Origin: Niabella sp. | GTDB lineage: Bacteria > Bacteroidota > Bacteroidia > Chitinophagales > Chitinophagaceae | Direction of reading: 5' to 3' | Length of the DNA stretch: 64,000 nucleotides | Assembly: GCF_030150205.1 (NCBI RefSeq) | Contig: NZ_JASLGT010000024.1 | Coordinates: forward strand, 1 to 64,000 | Shown here: in pieces, positions 1-8,435 of the stretch | How positions within the stretch are numbered: the first letter of the stretch is position 1 | Layout of the letters: the number at the start of each line of letters is the position of its first letter | Notes under the pieces: generated by a model | Told to the model about the DNA's origin: nothing | Database searches by the model: none | Seen by the model: only the letters and a program-made list of their open reading frames with translations | Made by a program: the position numbers and the translations under genes

Positions 1-2
1 CC

Positions 3-131
3 TACAATAACATTGAAGACTTACAACAAAGGCTAACGCAAGTCGTTAACAACATTACTACAATCATTACAAAATCAATCTGCGGAAATGAATTCTACCT
101 AAAAACCTTTAAATATAAATTTAATGTCTAA
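3..131 (+). CDS. C-terminal fragment of an unidentified protein running in from the left edge
   Basis: An open frame enters from the left edge and stops at TAA 129-131, giving 42 residues with no start in the window. It contains the amphipathic stretch NNIEDLQQRLTQVVNNITT followed by a basic, aromatic tail. The composition is A/T-rich. A helix followed by a basic tail is reminiscent of C-terminal ends of IS transposases, but that is only an impression. It converges on the minus-strand operon and shares the hairpin at 140-178 as a likely terminator. Real coding status is uncertain because only the last 42 codons are visible. Confidence 0.3.
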   Translation, partial: YNNIEDLQQRLTQVVNNITTIITKSICGNEFYLKTFKYKFNV

Positions 132-139
132 TTGGTATA

Positions 140-178
140 AAAGCCCATTCCGGTAAAATGTTGACCGGAATGGGCTTT
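140..178 (-). terminator. Strong intrinsic terminator hairpin at the end of the 11-gene operon
   Basis: A perfect 15-bp stem, AAAGCCCATTCCGGT (140-154) with its complement at 164-178, encloses a 9-nt loop. Read on the minus strand the 3' arm ends in TTTT then ATA, so it fits a rho-independent terminator about 40 nt after the stop codon at 220. The stem starts with AAA on both strands, so it may also serve the plus-strand frame that ends at 131. Confidence 0.8.
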
Positions 179-219
179 AAAATCGTGCTTTTAACGGTTT
201 GTATAAAACGCGCGGCTAC

Positions 220-1974
220 TTAAATTTTTATAAACTCATTCTCATACGTAGTAAGCCATGTATTGCCCTCTGTTGCCCAGGTATTGGGGATGGGCAATTC
301 TAGCCAGTAAAATATCTGAGCGGATACATCAACATTCTTTAAGAACAATGTAGTCTTTCCTGTAGGAGGATTTGGTACATAGGTACAGGGATAATCGGTA
401 AGTACATTCCATTTATACGATCCCGACAGCGTAAAGTTTTTACTGGTATTTACGCGATTGGTCATAAGATTACCGATACCATCATTACAGGGCCAATAGG
501 CGATCATATTTCCGAACTGGCTATGTTTGGTATAATCCTTTAAACAGAGATTGTTTACAATTGTAGTATCCGCCAACGCCGTTTTGAATACCTGTACATC
601 TGCAATGTTAAAGCTGGCTCCTCCGTAACTGTCTTTTGATACAGCAATGGTAAACGGTGCGCCCTGCGATACGATGGATGTACCTGGTCCTAAAATACTG
701 GTAATATCCCCATTCGTATCCGGAATACGAATATTGTCGGTAAACCGCTTAACAAACCGCTTGGAGGCGCTGTCATAAAATACAAAAGTGAGTGTATGCC
801 AGCTATTGTCGCTGATATTTTTATTCGGTGCGGAAGCCTGTATTCTTCTTTCCCCCGAGCTGCCACTTTTAAGACTAAAACCCCAGCCGCTACCATTGGT
901 AAAGATGCTCCAGCCGCCAATACCACTACTCCAGGCGCCATTCCACTTGGAGAACATATGCGCATAAGCAGGTAAGGACCCTTTAACTTTGAACTGCACC
1001 GTAAGCTGGCCTGTTTTAGGCATATAGTCATCTGTGGGATCGTCTAAGGACGCGCTTACCGTGTTACTCTGAAGTCTTACAGCATTGTATGAGCCCGCAC
1101 TGGTAAACTCCTGCTTCTTAAAGGATTTATAATAATACAAGGTAGGTACCAGCGTTTCTGCATCAGACGTGCCACCATATGTTTTGTTCACACCACCATG
1201 CGTACCGGTTACCACTACTAGCCATTCTTCATTAGCATTATAGTTCGGGCGGCCTTTCAGTGTGGTCATAATATCCCCAATATAATTATCGATGGTTTTC
1301 AGGCTGTTCACATAGTCGGGGGAAGAAGCTGAAAAGGTAGCTGCGCTCGCCGGATCCGCTACCAGTTTTGCCGGTCCGTTAAAGTGTAACATCAACACTT
1401 TAGGATCTCCATCTTTAAGCAGTTTTATTGCAGAATCTTTCACTGCAGCATCATTATTTAAAACACCTTTGAGCTTCGCCTCATTCGCTGCGCTGCTTAC
1501 CATCGTTCCCCAACTGGATAAAATAGCAGTGGGTGCGTTATAAATTTTTGAACGCATAATGAAATAGAAGAAAGACGGATAATTGAGCGGGGTATTCAAA
1601 CCACCTTCAAAATCACCTGAATAATCAATACCGGAGGGTTGAAAAGTACTATCCGCTATATGATGCGAACCATAAGTAACCCCAGAGGTCAATGTTTTCC
1701 AGGCAGATGCATCTTTTGATATAATATCGGATTTGGCATCCCAGGTATACTTTCCATGTTCCATTAATGCCGTATAGTTGGGCGTTGCGGCTGCTTTAAA
1801 TGCGTCCGATTGCAAACCATCCACGGCTATTACCAACACCCTTCTGTCTTTGGGTATTGCCGATGAATCGTACGGTTGAAAATACGGTGGATTATCCGGA
1901 TATTTTTTGCACGAGCTGAAGATCGCTGACGCAAAAACCACCAAAACTGCTGCTACTATATATAAATGCTTCAT
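220..1974 (-). CDS. Alkaline-phosphatase-fold lipoprotein with LamG-like domain (DUF4983-type), probably non-catalytic
   Basis: This 584-residue lipoprotein has its lipobox Cys at residue 22 (FSSC). Residues ~45-290 resemble the type I phosphodiesterase/alkaline phosphatase superfamily: VLVIAVDGLQSDAF holds the first metal Asp, then TPNYTALMEHG and a candidate nucleophile region ASAWKTLTSGV. The second half (~320-500) is a concanavalin/LamG-type beta sandwich as in DUF4983 proteins. The usual TSDHG motif reads TGTHGG, and the usual D-x-x-GH segment reads LHFNGPAKLVA, so metal ligands are missing and hydrolysis is doubtful. It is the last gene of the operon, 29 bp after the M60 peptidase. ATG 1974 is preferred over 1995 because it directly precedes the signal peptide. 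Role inferred: surface binding of the substrate handled by the neighbouring SusCD and M60 proteins. Confidence 0.75.
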   Translation of the reverse strand: MKHLYIVAAVLVVFASAIFSSCKKYPDNPPYFQPYDSSAIPKDRRVLVIAVDGLQSDAFKAAATPNYTALMEHGKYTWDAKSDIISKDASAWKTLTSGVTYGSHHIADSTFQPSGIDYSGDFEGGLNTPLNYPSFFYFIMRSKIYNAPTAILSSWGTMVSSAANEAKLKGVLNNDAAVKDSAIKLLKDGDPKVLMLHFNGPAKLVADPASAATFSASSPDYVNSLKTIDNYIGDIMTTLKGRPNYNANEEWLVVVTGTHGGVNKTYGGTSDAETLVPTLYYYKSFKKQEFTSAGSYNAVRLQSNTVSASLDDPTDDYMPKTGQLTVQFKVKGSLPAYAHMFSKWNGAWSSGIGGWSIFTNGSGWGFSLKSGSSGERRIQASAPNKNISDNSWHTLTFVFYDSASKRFVKRFTDNIRIPDTNGDITSILGPGTSIVSQGAPFTIAVSKDSYGGASFNIADVQVFKTALADTTIVNNLCLKDYTKHSQFGNMIAYWPCNDGIGNLMTNRVNTSKNFTLSGSYKWNVLTDYPCTYVPNPPTGKTTLFLKNVDVSAQIFYWLELPIPNTWATEGNTWLTTYENEFIKI

Positions 1975-2003
1975 CTTCTTAATTCTTGTTAACATTATAT
2001 GGT

Positions 2004-4049
2004 CTAAGGTAAAATTGCGAATTCGGCTATGGCTGCTGCTGAACCACCGCTATTAATATCAGCCGTACTTTGTATCCGAACCCTTACGTAGCGTGCACTT
2101 ATCGTGGATCCCAAAGAGATCGTCTGAACCGATAAGCTACCTACATCCATTGTATACCCCGCAGCAGAAACAGTAGTCCAGTTTGCTGCGTTTGATACGC
2201 CGCTGCTGATATCATTGCTGTAATCGATATACACTTTCTTGGGACGTACCCCGGTGTTATTTTGTCTGTTTACCAGTGTAAACTTACTAAAGCTCAGTTT
2301 TTTCTTAAGATCCACTGCAATCCAATGCGGAGGCTGTGCCGTTGCTGCCGCCCATTGCGAGTGCCAGAACGTACTGATATTATCATCGATCATACTGATG
2401 GCCTTTCCATTGGGAGGTCCTTCTCCTGTGGGTTCCTCACTCGAAAATCCGGCAATAGACCAGTTAGATTTGGCATAAGGATCAGGATTGTAGATAGTGG
2501 TACCTCCAGTTCTGGTCAAAGGATTAAATTCCCATACCCTGTAGGTAATGGAGGGATACAACGCAGTCATATCGCCCACAGCCACATCACTTATAGAAAT
2601 ACCCCATGCGGTAAAGAATGCCTGCCAGTCGTACTTTGTCATGTTGCAAAGTGCGCGGTACATAAAATCATGCATGGATAAGTCTGAAAGATTGGCGCGA
2701 ACCGCTCTCCTTGCCTGGCTGTATAATTCACCCATAAAAGCCCAGCCATCTTTATTGCTTTTATTAACACCTGGCATATTGGGTTTTATATAGGAAAAGA
2801 GCTGCACAAAGGGCACTAGCCTTGCAAAGGGCGAATTGATATTGGCATCGGTTCCGTCGAAGTTTTTACCCCCGGAGGCCGCCGCAAAGGTGAGTGCCTT
2901 GGGGAAATCGGTTGCCAGGGCGGGATGATTCGGATTCCATGTATTCAAAATTCCAGCTTTATACATGCGGTCTGCGACTTTAAAAGAAAAAAGGTTATTG
3001 GAAGTTTCGCCAAGTGTAGACCAACTCCAATAGTTACCCTGCTGGTTGTTGTGCCCTATTTCATGCAACAATCCCCAAAGTCCGTCTGTATGAGGAGCCA
3101 TTACATTTACCACACCATCAAACCAGCTGCTATTGTTCGCAACCACTACCGGATTGGAGCTATGCCCACCTACCCCGGGAGCCATTGCATCCTCAAATAC
3201 GATTCTGTAAGGGATAATAGGTGCCTGATCGATCGGATCTGCCGGAGTCTGCGAAAGGCCTTCCCATCCCTGGTAATCGTATACAATGATGCTGTCCCAT
3301 TGTTTTAAAGAAGCTTCTATGCTCGCATACGGCCAGTTGGGATTCAGGCATCTACTTCTGGGAACCAGGAAGGAGACAAACTTGCTTCGTAACTCCAGCC
3401 AGGGCACACAGGAATTTTGCAACCGAGTCTTCCATTCCGTGTCATTGCTCTCTCCTAACACAAAATCCGGAGATTTTACCACGTTGCCCATCGTTACGGA
3501 AACAGGGTTTACAATCGGTACCGCCGCATTTAAATAGATGGTTCCCCCATATAAATTTCTCAGATAATTACGTCCGGGAGCCAGTTGCTGCTTAATATAT
3601 ACAATTCCGTCCCGCGGTGGATTAGGATAGCTGCTTACGTTATCCGTCCAGCCGCCAATTTGCACGGACATCTGATAAATCCCCTGAGGGATCTCTATTG
3701 TGATCAATTCACCTGGCGCCGCATAATAACCGGTACTAAATAATGGAGCCGGAGGTACCGATATCCGTAAATTCTCACCCACACTTTTATAATTCAGGTT
3801 CATATTAAGCGTTACCGAAGCCAGCCGTGGTTCTGAATTGCAAATAACACCCGGGAAAGCAGAAGCCTGCACGATCTTACTGTCATCCAGCTTCAAAAGT
3901 GTATCAATCAACTGCTTTGCACTATCCTTACTGCCCCCAACGTCCGGCGGCGCCGTCGCTATCTGAAAATCTGGCTTTCCACAGGACACGACCAGCGTCA
4001 CTAATACTGCAGCTATGGATTGTATATATTTTATAAAAAAGTTGCTCAT
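2004..4049 (-). CDS. M60-family (mucinase-like) zinc metallopeptidase lipoprotein with C-terminal F5/8 discoidin domain
   Basis: This 681-residue lipoprotein has its lipobox Cys at residue 23. It carries the M60/enhancin gluzincin motif HEIGHNNQ at residues 329-336, with a likely third zinc ligand Glu348 in GETSNNL, so the active site looks intact. Residues ~530-680 form an F5/8-type discoidin (galactose-binding-like) domain, visible from NWSIAGFSSEEP and the closing ARYVRVRIQSTAD. Family knowledge: M60 peptidases cleave mucin-type O-glycoproteins and are common in Bacteroidota glycoprotein-use loci. It sits between two phosphatase-fold/LamG lipoproteins (gaps 14 and 29 bp). It is the only clear degradative enzyme in the operon, so it most likely produces the glycopeptides taken up by the two SusCD systems. 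The exact substrate cannot be read from sequence. Confidence 0.88.
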   Translation of the reverse strand: MSNFFIKYIQSIAAVLVTLVVSCGKPDFQIATAPPDVGGSKDSAKQLIDTLLKLDDSKIVQASAFPGVICNSEPRLASVTLNMNLNYKSVGENLRISVPPAPLFSTGYYAAPGELITIEIPQGIYQMSVQIGGWTDNVSSYPNPPRDGIVYIKQQLAPGRNYLRNLYGGTIYLNAAVPIVNPVSVTMGNVVKSPDFVLGESNDTEWKTRLQNSCVPWLELRSKFVSFLVPRSRCLNPNWPYASIEASLKQWDSIIVYDYQGWEGLSQTPADPIDQAPIIPYRIVFEDAMAPGVGGHSSNPVVVANNSSWFDGVVNVMAPHTDGLWGLLHEIGHNNQQGNYWSWSTLGETSNNLFSFKVADRMYKAGILNTWNPNHPALATDFPKALTFAAASGGKNFDGTDANINSPFARLVPFVQLFSYIKPNMPGVNKSNKDGWAFMGELYSQARRAVRANLSDLSMHDFMYRALCNMTKYDWQAFFTAWGISISDVAVGDMTALYPSITYRVWEFNPLTRTGGTTIYNPDPYAKSNWSIAGFSSEEPTGEGPPNGKAISMIDDNISTFWHSQWAAATAQPPHWIAVDLKKKLSFSKFTLVNRQNNTGVRPKKVYIDYSNDISSGVSNAANWTTVSAAGYTMDVGSLSVQTISLGSTISARYVRVRIQSTADINSGGSAAAIAEFAILP

Positions 4050-4063
4050 ATAAAACGCATTTA

Positions 4064-5851
4064 CTAGTTGATAAGATCATTATAAGAGGGGATCCACACT
4101 TTACCATCTAAATTCCAGGAGGCCGGTATCGGAAAGTTGAACCAGGAAAAAATCACAGGTAACGCATCTGCATTGTTAGGTACACTTACATAGCTAGCCA
4201 CAGATATGGGAGGACAAAGTTTATCCGTTTTATCATTAAAAGAAGACTGGTTCTTCGATTTCATGATCAGTTTAAAATTATTGGGACCGTAATCCTGCAG
4301 ATATAAAGAATCCTTTAAACCATTATTCGGATCGGTATTGGTAATAATTTGTGTGCTGGGCCAATATGCAATCAGCTTGCTCGTTGCTGTATCGGTTGGT
4401 AGTACCTGAACCGAACAGTAGTTGCTTCCGATGTATGTATCACTTAACGCTGTTCTATATATCCTGATATCCGTAATTAAACAATTATTAACTGTAGAAG
4501 CATTTCCTAAAAAACTTCCCGCTACAAAATCTGCAGGATTAGTAAAATCATCGTTAACGTTCAGGGTTTTAATCTGGGCGGCACTTGTTTTAGCTCCATC
4601 GGTAAACGCGATCAGTCGTCTTACGCCGGCTTCGTACCGTACCACGCCGGTAAGCGTATGCCATTGACCGTCCATAACCGTTGTACCTCTTGATTGCTGC
4701 CGGGACGAAATAGATCCTTTTGTTGTAACCTGCCAATCCGAACCTTCGATAAAAAACAGAAACCCGGTTGAAGCATCGTCAAATAATGGTTTTTTCCCTA
4801 AAAATGCCGGGTAGTTGTAGCCGCCCGTAGGGAACTTAATCTTACACTGCATCGTAAATTCGGCACCCGGACCAAAATTGAGTGCGCCATTTAGTCGGGC
4901 ATTGGGAACATATGCTGCATTATTACTTGTTCCGTTAGATCCAATAGTATAATTCGGTGTTACTCCTGCATAGGGCAATATTCCTACAGGCCTTGCTGCT
5001 GTTTTGGGTACGAATCGTGGATTATAATAAAATGCAAAAGTGTTATGTCGATTATCGTCGAATGCTGACCAGGACGAATTATCGGGTATACCGGTATTGC
5101 TACCCTTGTTAGAAGTGATCACAAATAACCAGTTTTCATTGACATAATTGGCTCTTGACTTTACTGCGTTGATAAGCTGGCCAATATATGTATCTGTTTG
5201 CAGCATTGCGGCTTTATAAGCCGCCGAGCCTGCCGAATACCCCCCGTTGGCTCCTGCAACATCCACTGCATGAAACTGCACTAATAACAGATCCGGATTG
5301 TTGTTTTTTATTTCGGCCAGAGCTGCAGTATTGGTTGCCGCATCATCACCTCCAAAGGAATTCGCCACCGTAGCACCACCCGCCAGTGCTGTTTTTAAAC
5401 TATCCACAGAGGTGAGCGCCACTGAACGTAAAGCCGGTGCCACCGTTTTAAGACGCGTAAAAACAGTAGGATATGCCACAAGGTTTGCGCTGCTCATTGA
5501 GTTAGCTACACCATGTTTATCATTGTTTACACCGGTCAACAGCGTTGTCCAGGTTGAGGAATTGGTTACTGCAGTATTAGTATAACCGGTTAATCCGTTC
5601 CAGGAAAAAATGGCATGATTAGTAAGTCCGGTTAAAACAGGGGGAGCGATTAATTTTGCCTCTGTTCCCATGGCACCGTCTACAATTATAAACAGTACCT
5701 TTTGCTGCAGGGAAGCCGGTGTAACACTGTTGGCTGAGCTTTTAAGGGCCGCATCATTTGTTTTATTACAGGAAATTTGCAGCAACATGAAAGCCGTTAC
5801 CATTGCAAAACCTCCCGTTTTATTCAATAACCGAGTCAAACTTTTCTTCAT
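4064..5851 (-). CDS. Second alkaline-phosphatase-fold/LamG lipoprotein, probably a pseudoenzyme
   Basis: This 595-residue lipoprotein (lipobox Cys28, LQISC) is a divergent paralogue of the product at 220-1974. It keeps VLFIIVDGAMGTEA with the first Asp, a candidate nucleophile region STWTTLLTGVNNDKHGV, and a LamG-like domain at ~330-500 (MQCKIKFPTGGYNYPAFLGK). The superfamily motifs D-x-x-G-H and TSDHG read DVAGANGG and TSNKGSN, so both histidines are replaced. A binding role is therefore more likely than catalysis. ATG 5851 is chosen because the Lys-rich signal peptide starts there; the longer frame to 5938 adds an implausible leader. The 114-bp gap upstream, the largest in the operon, holds the short inverted repeat TGTAAT/ATTACA at 5915-5930, a possible secondary control point. 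Confidence 0.75.
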   Translation of the reverse strand: MKKSLTRLLNKTGGFAMVTAFMLLQISCNKTNDAALKSSANSVTPASLQQKVLFIIVDGAMGTEAKLIAPPVLTGLTNHAIFSWNGLTGYTNTAVTNSSTWTTLLTGVNNDKHGVANSMSSANLVAYPTVFTRLKTVAPALRSVALTSVDSLKTALAGGATVANSFGGDDAATNTAALAEIKNNNPDLLLVQFHAVDVAGANGGYSAGSAAYKAAMLQTDTYIGQLINAVKSRANYVNENWLFVITSNKGSNTGIPDNSSWSAFDDNRHNTFAFYYNPRFVPKTAARPVGILPYAGVTPNYTIGSNGTSNNAAYVPNARLNGALNFGPGAEFTMQCKIKFPTGGYNYPAFLGKKPLFDDASTGFLFFIEGSDWQVTTKGSISSRQQSRGTTVMDGQWHTLTGVVRYEAGVRRLIAFTDGAKTSAAQIKTLNVNDDFTNPADFVAGSFLGNASTVNNCLITDIRIYRTALSDTYIGSNYCSVQVLPTDTATSKLIAYWPSTQIITNTDPNNGLKDSLYLQDYGPNNFKLIMKSKNQSSFNDKTDKLCPPISVASYVSVPNNADALPVIFSWFNFPIPASWNLDGKVWIPSYNDLIN

Positions 5852-5965
5852 CAGTATTTTTTTTTGTTGTCCGAAAATTGCGAACAGTTTTACAAGTCGA
5901 ATGAGCGCCTGTGTTGTAATTCGTATTACAGAAAGCATTCATTGGTATTGTTTTTCGGTACGCTT

Positions 5966-7636
5966 TTAATCTTCAATAACTACTTTAACAATATTCGAAA
6001 CCGCTGTTGCATCAAACCTGGAGAAAGAGCCCACTAAGAATACAGCATGCTGGCCTGTTAATTTTGAAGTTGTTTCAATAACATCTGTAATGGAGCCGTT
6101 AAAGTTACCGGTATTGTTATACCCCGCTGCTAATGATCCATCTACATTCAATATCGAAAAGCCAGGCCTCGATACACCATCATACATTGTAAATGTTCCC
6201 GCGCAAATAATAAGTCCGTTATTCAGCTGCTTTACAAAGGTTGGAGCCCCGTTGCCAAATCCCTTTACGCTAAAGGTTACATCCACAGATCCGTCCTCTT
6301 TCAACATCACTACATTATTAGCCGGCACCCCATTGTAGCTTTTAAATAATCCCGTTACCAGGTAACGATGCGTATTAGCATTGTATTTTATAGAGGTTAC
6401 CAACCCGTCAAACCCGCTGCCCGTATTAAATGTAGGATCCTTCTTTCCCGTATATGCGTCAATTTTTACGATGCGATTGGCCGCAGCATCGTTATATGTA
6501 GTAAAACTTCCAACAATAACAATGTTTCCGTCAGACGCCTGTGTGGCGTCATTAATAAGGGCATTTGTAGCAGCATAGCTGGCCTTTGTAGCATAATTAT
6601 AATTAAAAGAAGAATCAAAGCTTCCGTCTGTACCCATGCTAAAAAGCTGCTTCATTGCAATCCGGTCCTGCTGCTGACTGTTCCACTGAGAGCCGGGATA
6701 GTAGGTGGTTACATATTTGCTAAAGTTTCCTACTGCGATATAGTGTGCTCCATCATCCGTTGCAAAAACCTTAAGCACGGCCCCTCCTTCAGCGCCACCA
6801 TTTACCGAAGAGCCTGTAACCCAGCTTCTTTCGGGGAAATTAAACGCATCCGCATTCGGTACCCTGTATTGCTGAACCTCAATCATGTCTTCATCCCCAT
6901 TGGTAAACAACCGGGCAATACCGTTCAGGTTTCCTATGGTTCGGCCACTCTTGTCTACTACGGAGTTAAAACCGCCGCCCATTAAAAAATTTCCATCGTC
7001 CAGTGGTGCTATGCTTGTAATATTAGCAGGAGAAAGCTTCAATGAATTTTCGGGGCCAAAATATGGCTGATAAGATCCGGTTGTTCCATTATTATCGATG
7101 TATGCCAGGCCCGGGCAGGAAACGCTTCCATATTTTGTAAACGTACCGTATACAATATAGGAATCGCCATAAGGTACAATACCCCGGACACTTGAAAAAA
7201 CCCCGGTAGCCTGGTTCGCACTTATATTAAAATCGGGATCGATATAAACCTTACCTGCTACATTAAAATTAGGACCGTAGAAGAACTGACTATTCAGTTG
7301 AATGGTAATATTACCAGTACTTGCAGCAGGAGGTACCAGAATCGTTATAGCGGTGGCACTAACGCCGGTTACCGGTGCTTCGGTAGCTCCAATAAAGGCC
7401 TTGAACTGCCCCTGTTTACCCTCTAACCCGCTTACAGGCACTGTTACCGTAATTCCAGGTGCACCAGAAACGGGTGATACACGCGGTGATAAAAATTTAA
7501 CAGCAGCCGGCGTACGGTCGTTCGGATAGATCCCGTTATCCATTCCTGTATTGGTTTTCTGACAGGAGAATGTACTCAAGGCGATTATGAATACGGCTAT
7601 ACTCTTTAAATTCGGTTTCTTATATATTTTAAACAT
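5966..7636 (-). CDS. DUF5008-like lipoprotein: IPT/TIG domain plus beta-propeller-type repeats
   Basis: This 556-residue lipoprotein has its lipobox Cys at residue 25 (TFSC). After it, residues ~45-130 look like an IPT/TIG immunoglobulin fold (SPVSGAPGITVTV, VTGVSATAITILVPP, ITIQLN). The rest carries repeats of the delta-60/DUF5122 kind: DDGNFLMGGGFNSV, SDGNIVIVGSFTTYND, YLVTGLFKSYNG, NGLIICAGTFTMYDG, each about 45-60 residues apart, which suggests a beta-propeller. In Bacteroidota such DUF5008-type proteins accompany SusCD and fasciclin genes as surface lipoproteins. It lies 17 bp behind the second fasciclin gene. ATG 7636 is used; the in-frame TTG at 7648 is less likely. No catalytic motif is visible; a ligand-binding or adhesive role is inferred. 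Confidence 0.7.
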   Translation of the reverse strand: MFKIYKKPNLKSIAVFIIALSTFSCQKTNTGMDNGIYPNDRTPAAVKFLSPRVSPVSGAPGITVTVPVSGLEGKQGQFKAFIGATEAPVTGVSATAITILVPPAASTGNITIQLNSQFFYGPNFNVAGKVYIDPDFNISANQATGVFSSVRGIVPYGDSYIVYGTFTKYGSVSCPGLAYIDNNGTTGSYQPYFGPENSLKLSPANITSIAPLDDGNFLMGGGFNSVVDKSGRTIGNLNGIARLFTNGDEDMIEVQQYRVPNADAFNFPERSWVTGSSVNGGAEGGAVLKVFATDDGAHYIAVGNFSKYVTTYYPGSQWNSQQQDRIAMKQLFSMGTDGSFDSSFNYNYATKASYAATNALINDATQASDGNIVIVGSFTTYNDAAANRIVKIDAYTGKKDPTFNTGSGFDGLVTSIKYNANTHRYLVTGLFKSYNGVPANNVVMLKEDGSVDVTFSVKGFGNGAPTFVKQLNNGLIICAGTFTMYDGVSRPGFSILNVDGSLAAGYNNTGNFNGSITDVIETTSKLTGQHAVFLVGSFSRFDATAVSNIVKVVIED

Positions 7637-7653
7637 AGTTGTACTCAATTAGA

Positions 7654-8406
7654 TTAATACTTTATCCCGGCCTGTATTGCATCAAGGGACAGCTGAAATA
7701 CATTAAACCCAAACGGAACAGTAATCGTACTGGCGCTAGCACTGCCGCTACTTATTACGATTGTGGTAAATAAATACCGCAATGCATGCACATATCCATT
7801 AGTTGGGTGAATATTTGCTGAAGCCACAGGTATCGTAAACCAGGTAGTAATATCCCGCGGGCTGGCCTGAGAACTGATATAAGACAGCTCAAGCATCCGG
7901 TATCCCGCATATTGGATACCCTTGGCATCGGTATATACCACCCCTATATGCATGGGGTATCCGTTATAAGACGGATAGGTCTGTCCTCCAAATGCAGAGA
8001 AATTAGCCCAATCAACCTGTGGATAGTCGTTCAGTGATTTTGCACCATTAAAAACATATAGCGATAAATATTTCTTCCAGACAGAAGCGTCAATTTGTTC
8101 CATCCGGCTAATCGGCTGCATTCCCAATACTGCCAGGTACGAGTTAATGTCATGCATTGTAGCAGAAATACTGGAATCGGATGGTGCAAAAAATGTGATT
8201 TGCTGCTGTTGAAAGACATCTTCCATGCCGGCCAGCTTTACGATCTTACTCACCGAATCAAACTGACCGGGTTTTGAATGCAGATAGTCCAGTATCGTAC
8301 CGTTAAAGTTAGGGTCAGTAACACCCGAATCTTTATAATAATCGTTCTTTTTACAGGCAGTAACCATCAACACCACCATAAAAAACATATAAATATACCT
8401 CTTCAT
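7654..8406 (-). CDS. Fasciclin-domain lipoprotein (copy downstream of SusD at 8436)
   Basis: This 250-residue lipoprotein (signal peptide ending VTAC, Cys18) has a single FAS1-like domain. Visible FAS1 features are ILDYLHSKPGQFDSVSKIVKLAGM and VFQQQQITFFAPSDSSI, the latter being the conserved FAPSD/ FAVSN block. FAS1 domains mediate adhesion or ligand binding and are frequent companions of SusCD pairs in Bacteroidota. A second, diverged fasciclin lipoprotein occupies the equivalent place behind the other SusD (14244-14918). This shows that SusC-SusD-fasciclin was duplicated as a module. No enzymatic residues are apparent; an outer-surface accessory role is inferred. Confidence 0.8.
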   Translation of the reverse strand: MKRYIYMFFMVVLMVTACKKNDYYKDSGVTDPNFNGTILDYLHSKPGQFDSVSKIVKLAGMEDVFQQQQITFFAPSDSSISATMHDINSYLAVLGMQPISRMEQIDASVWKKYLSLYVFNGAKSLNDYPQVDWANFSAFGGQTYPSYNGYPMHIGVVYTDAKGIQYAGYRMLELSYISSQASPRDITTWFTIPVASANIHPTNGYVHALRYLFTTIVISSGSASASTITVPFGFNVFQLSLDAIQAGIKY

Positions 8407-8435
8407 AACTTTTCACTTTTTTATATACGACATTC

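Noticed and set aside
6368..6985. Plus-strand frame of about 205 codons inside the DUF5008-like gene
   Set aside because: Opposite to a lipoprotein gene with clear signal and repeats; Cys/Ile-rich nonsense translation.
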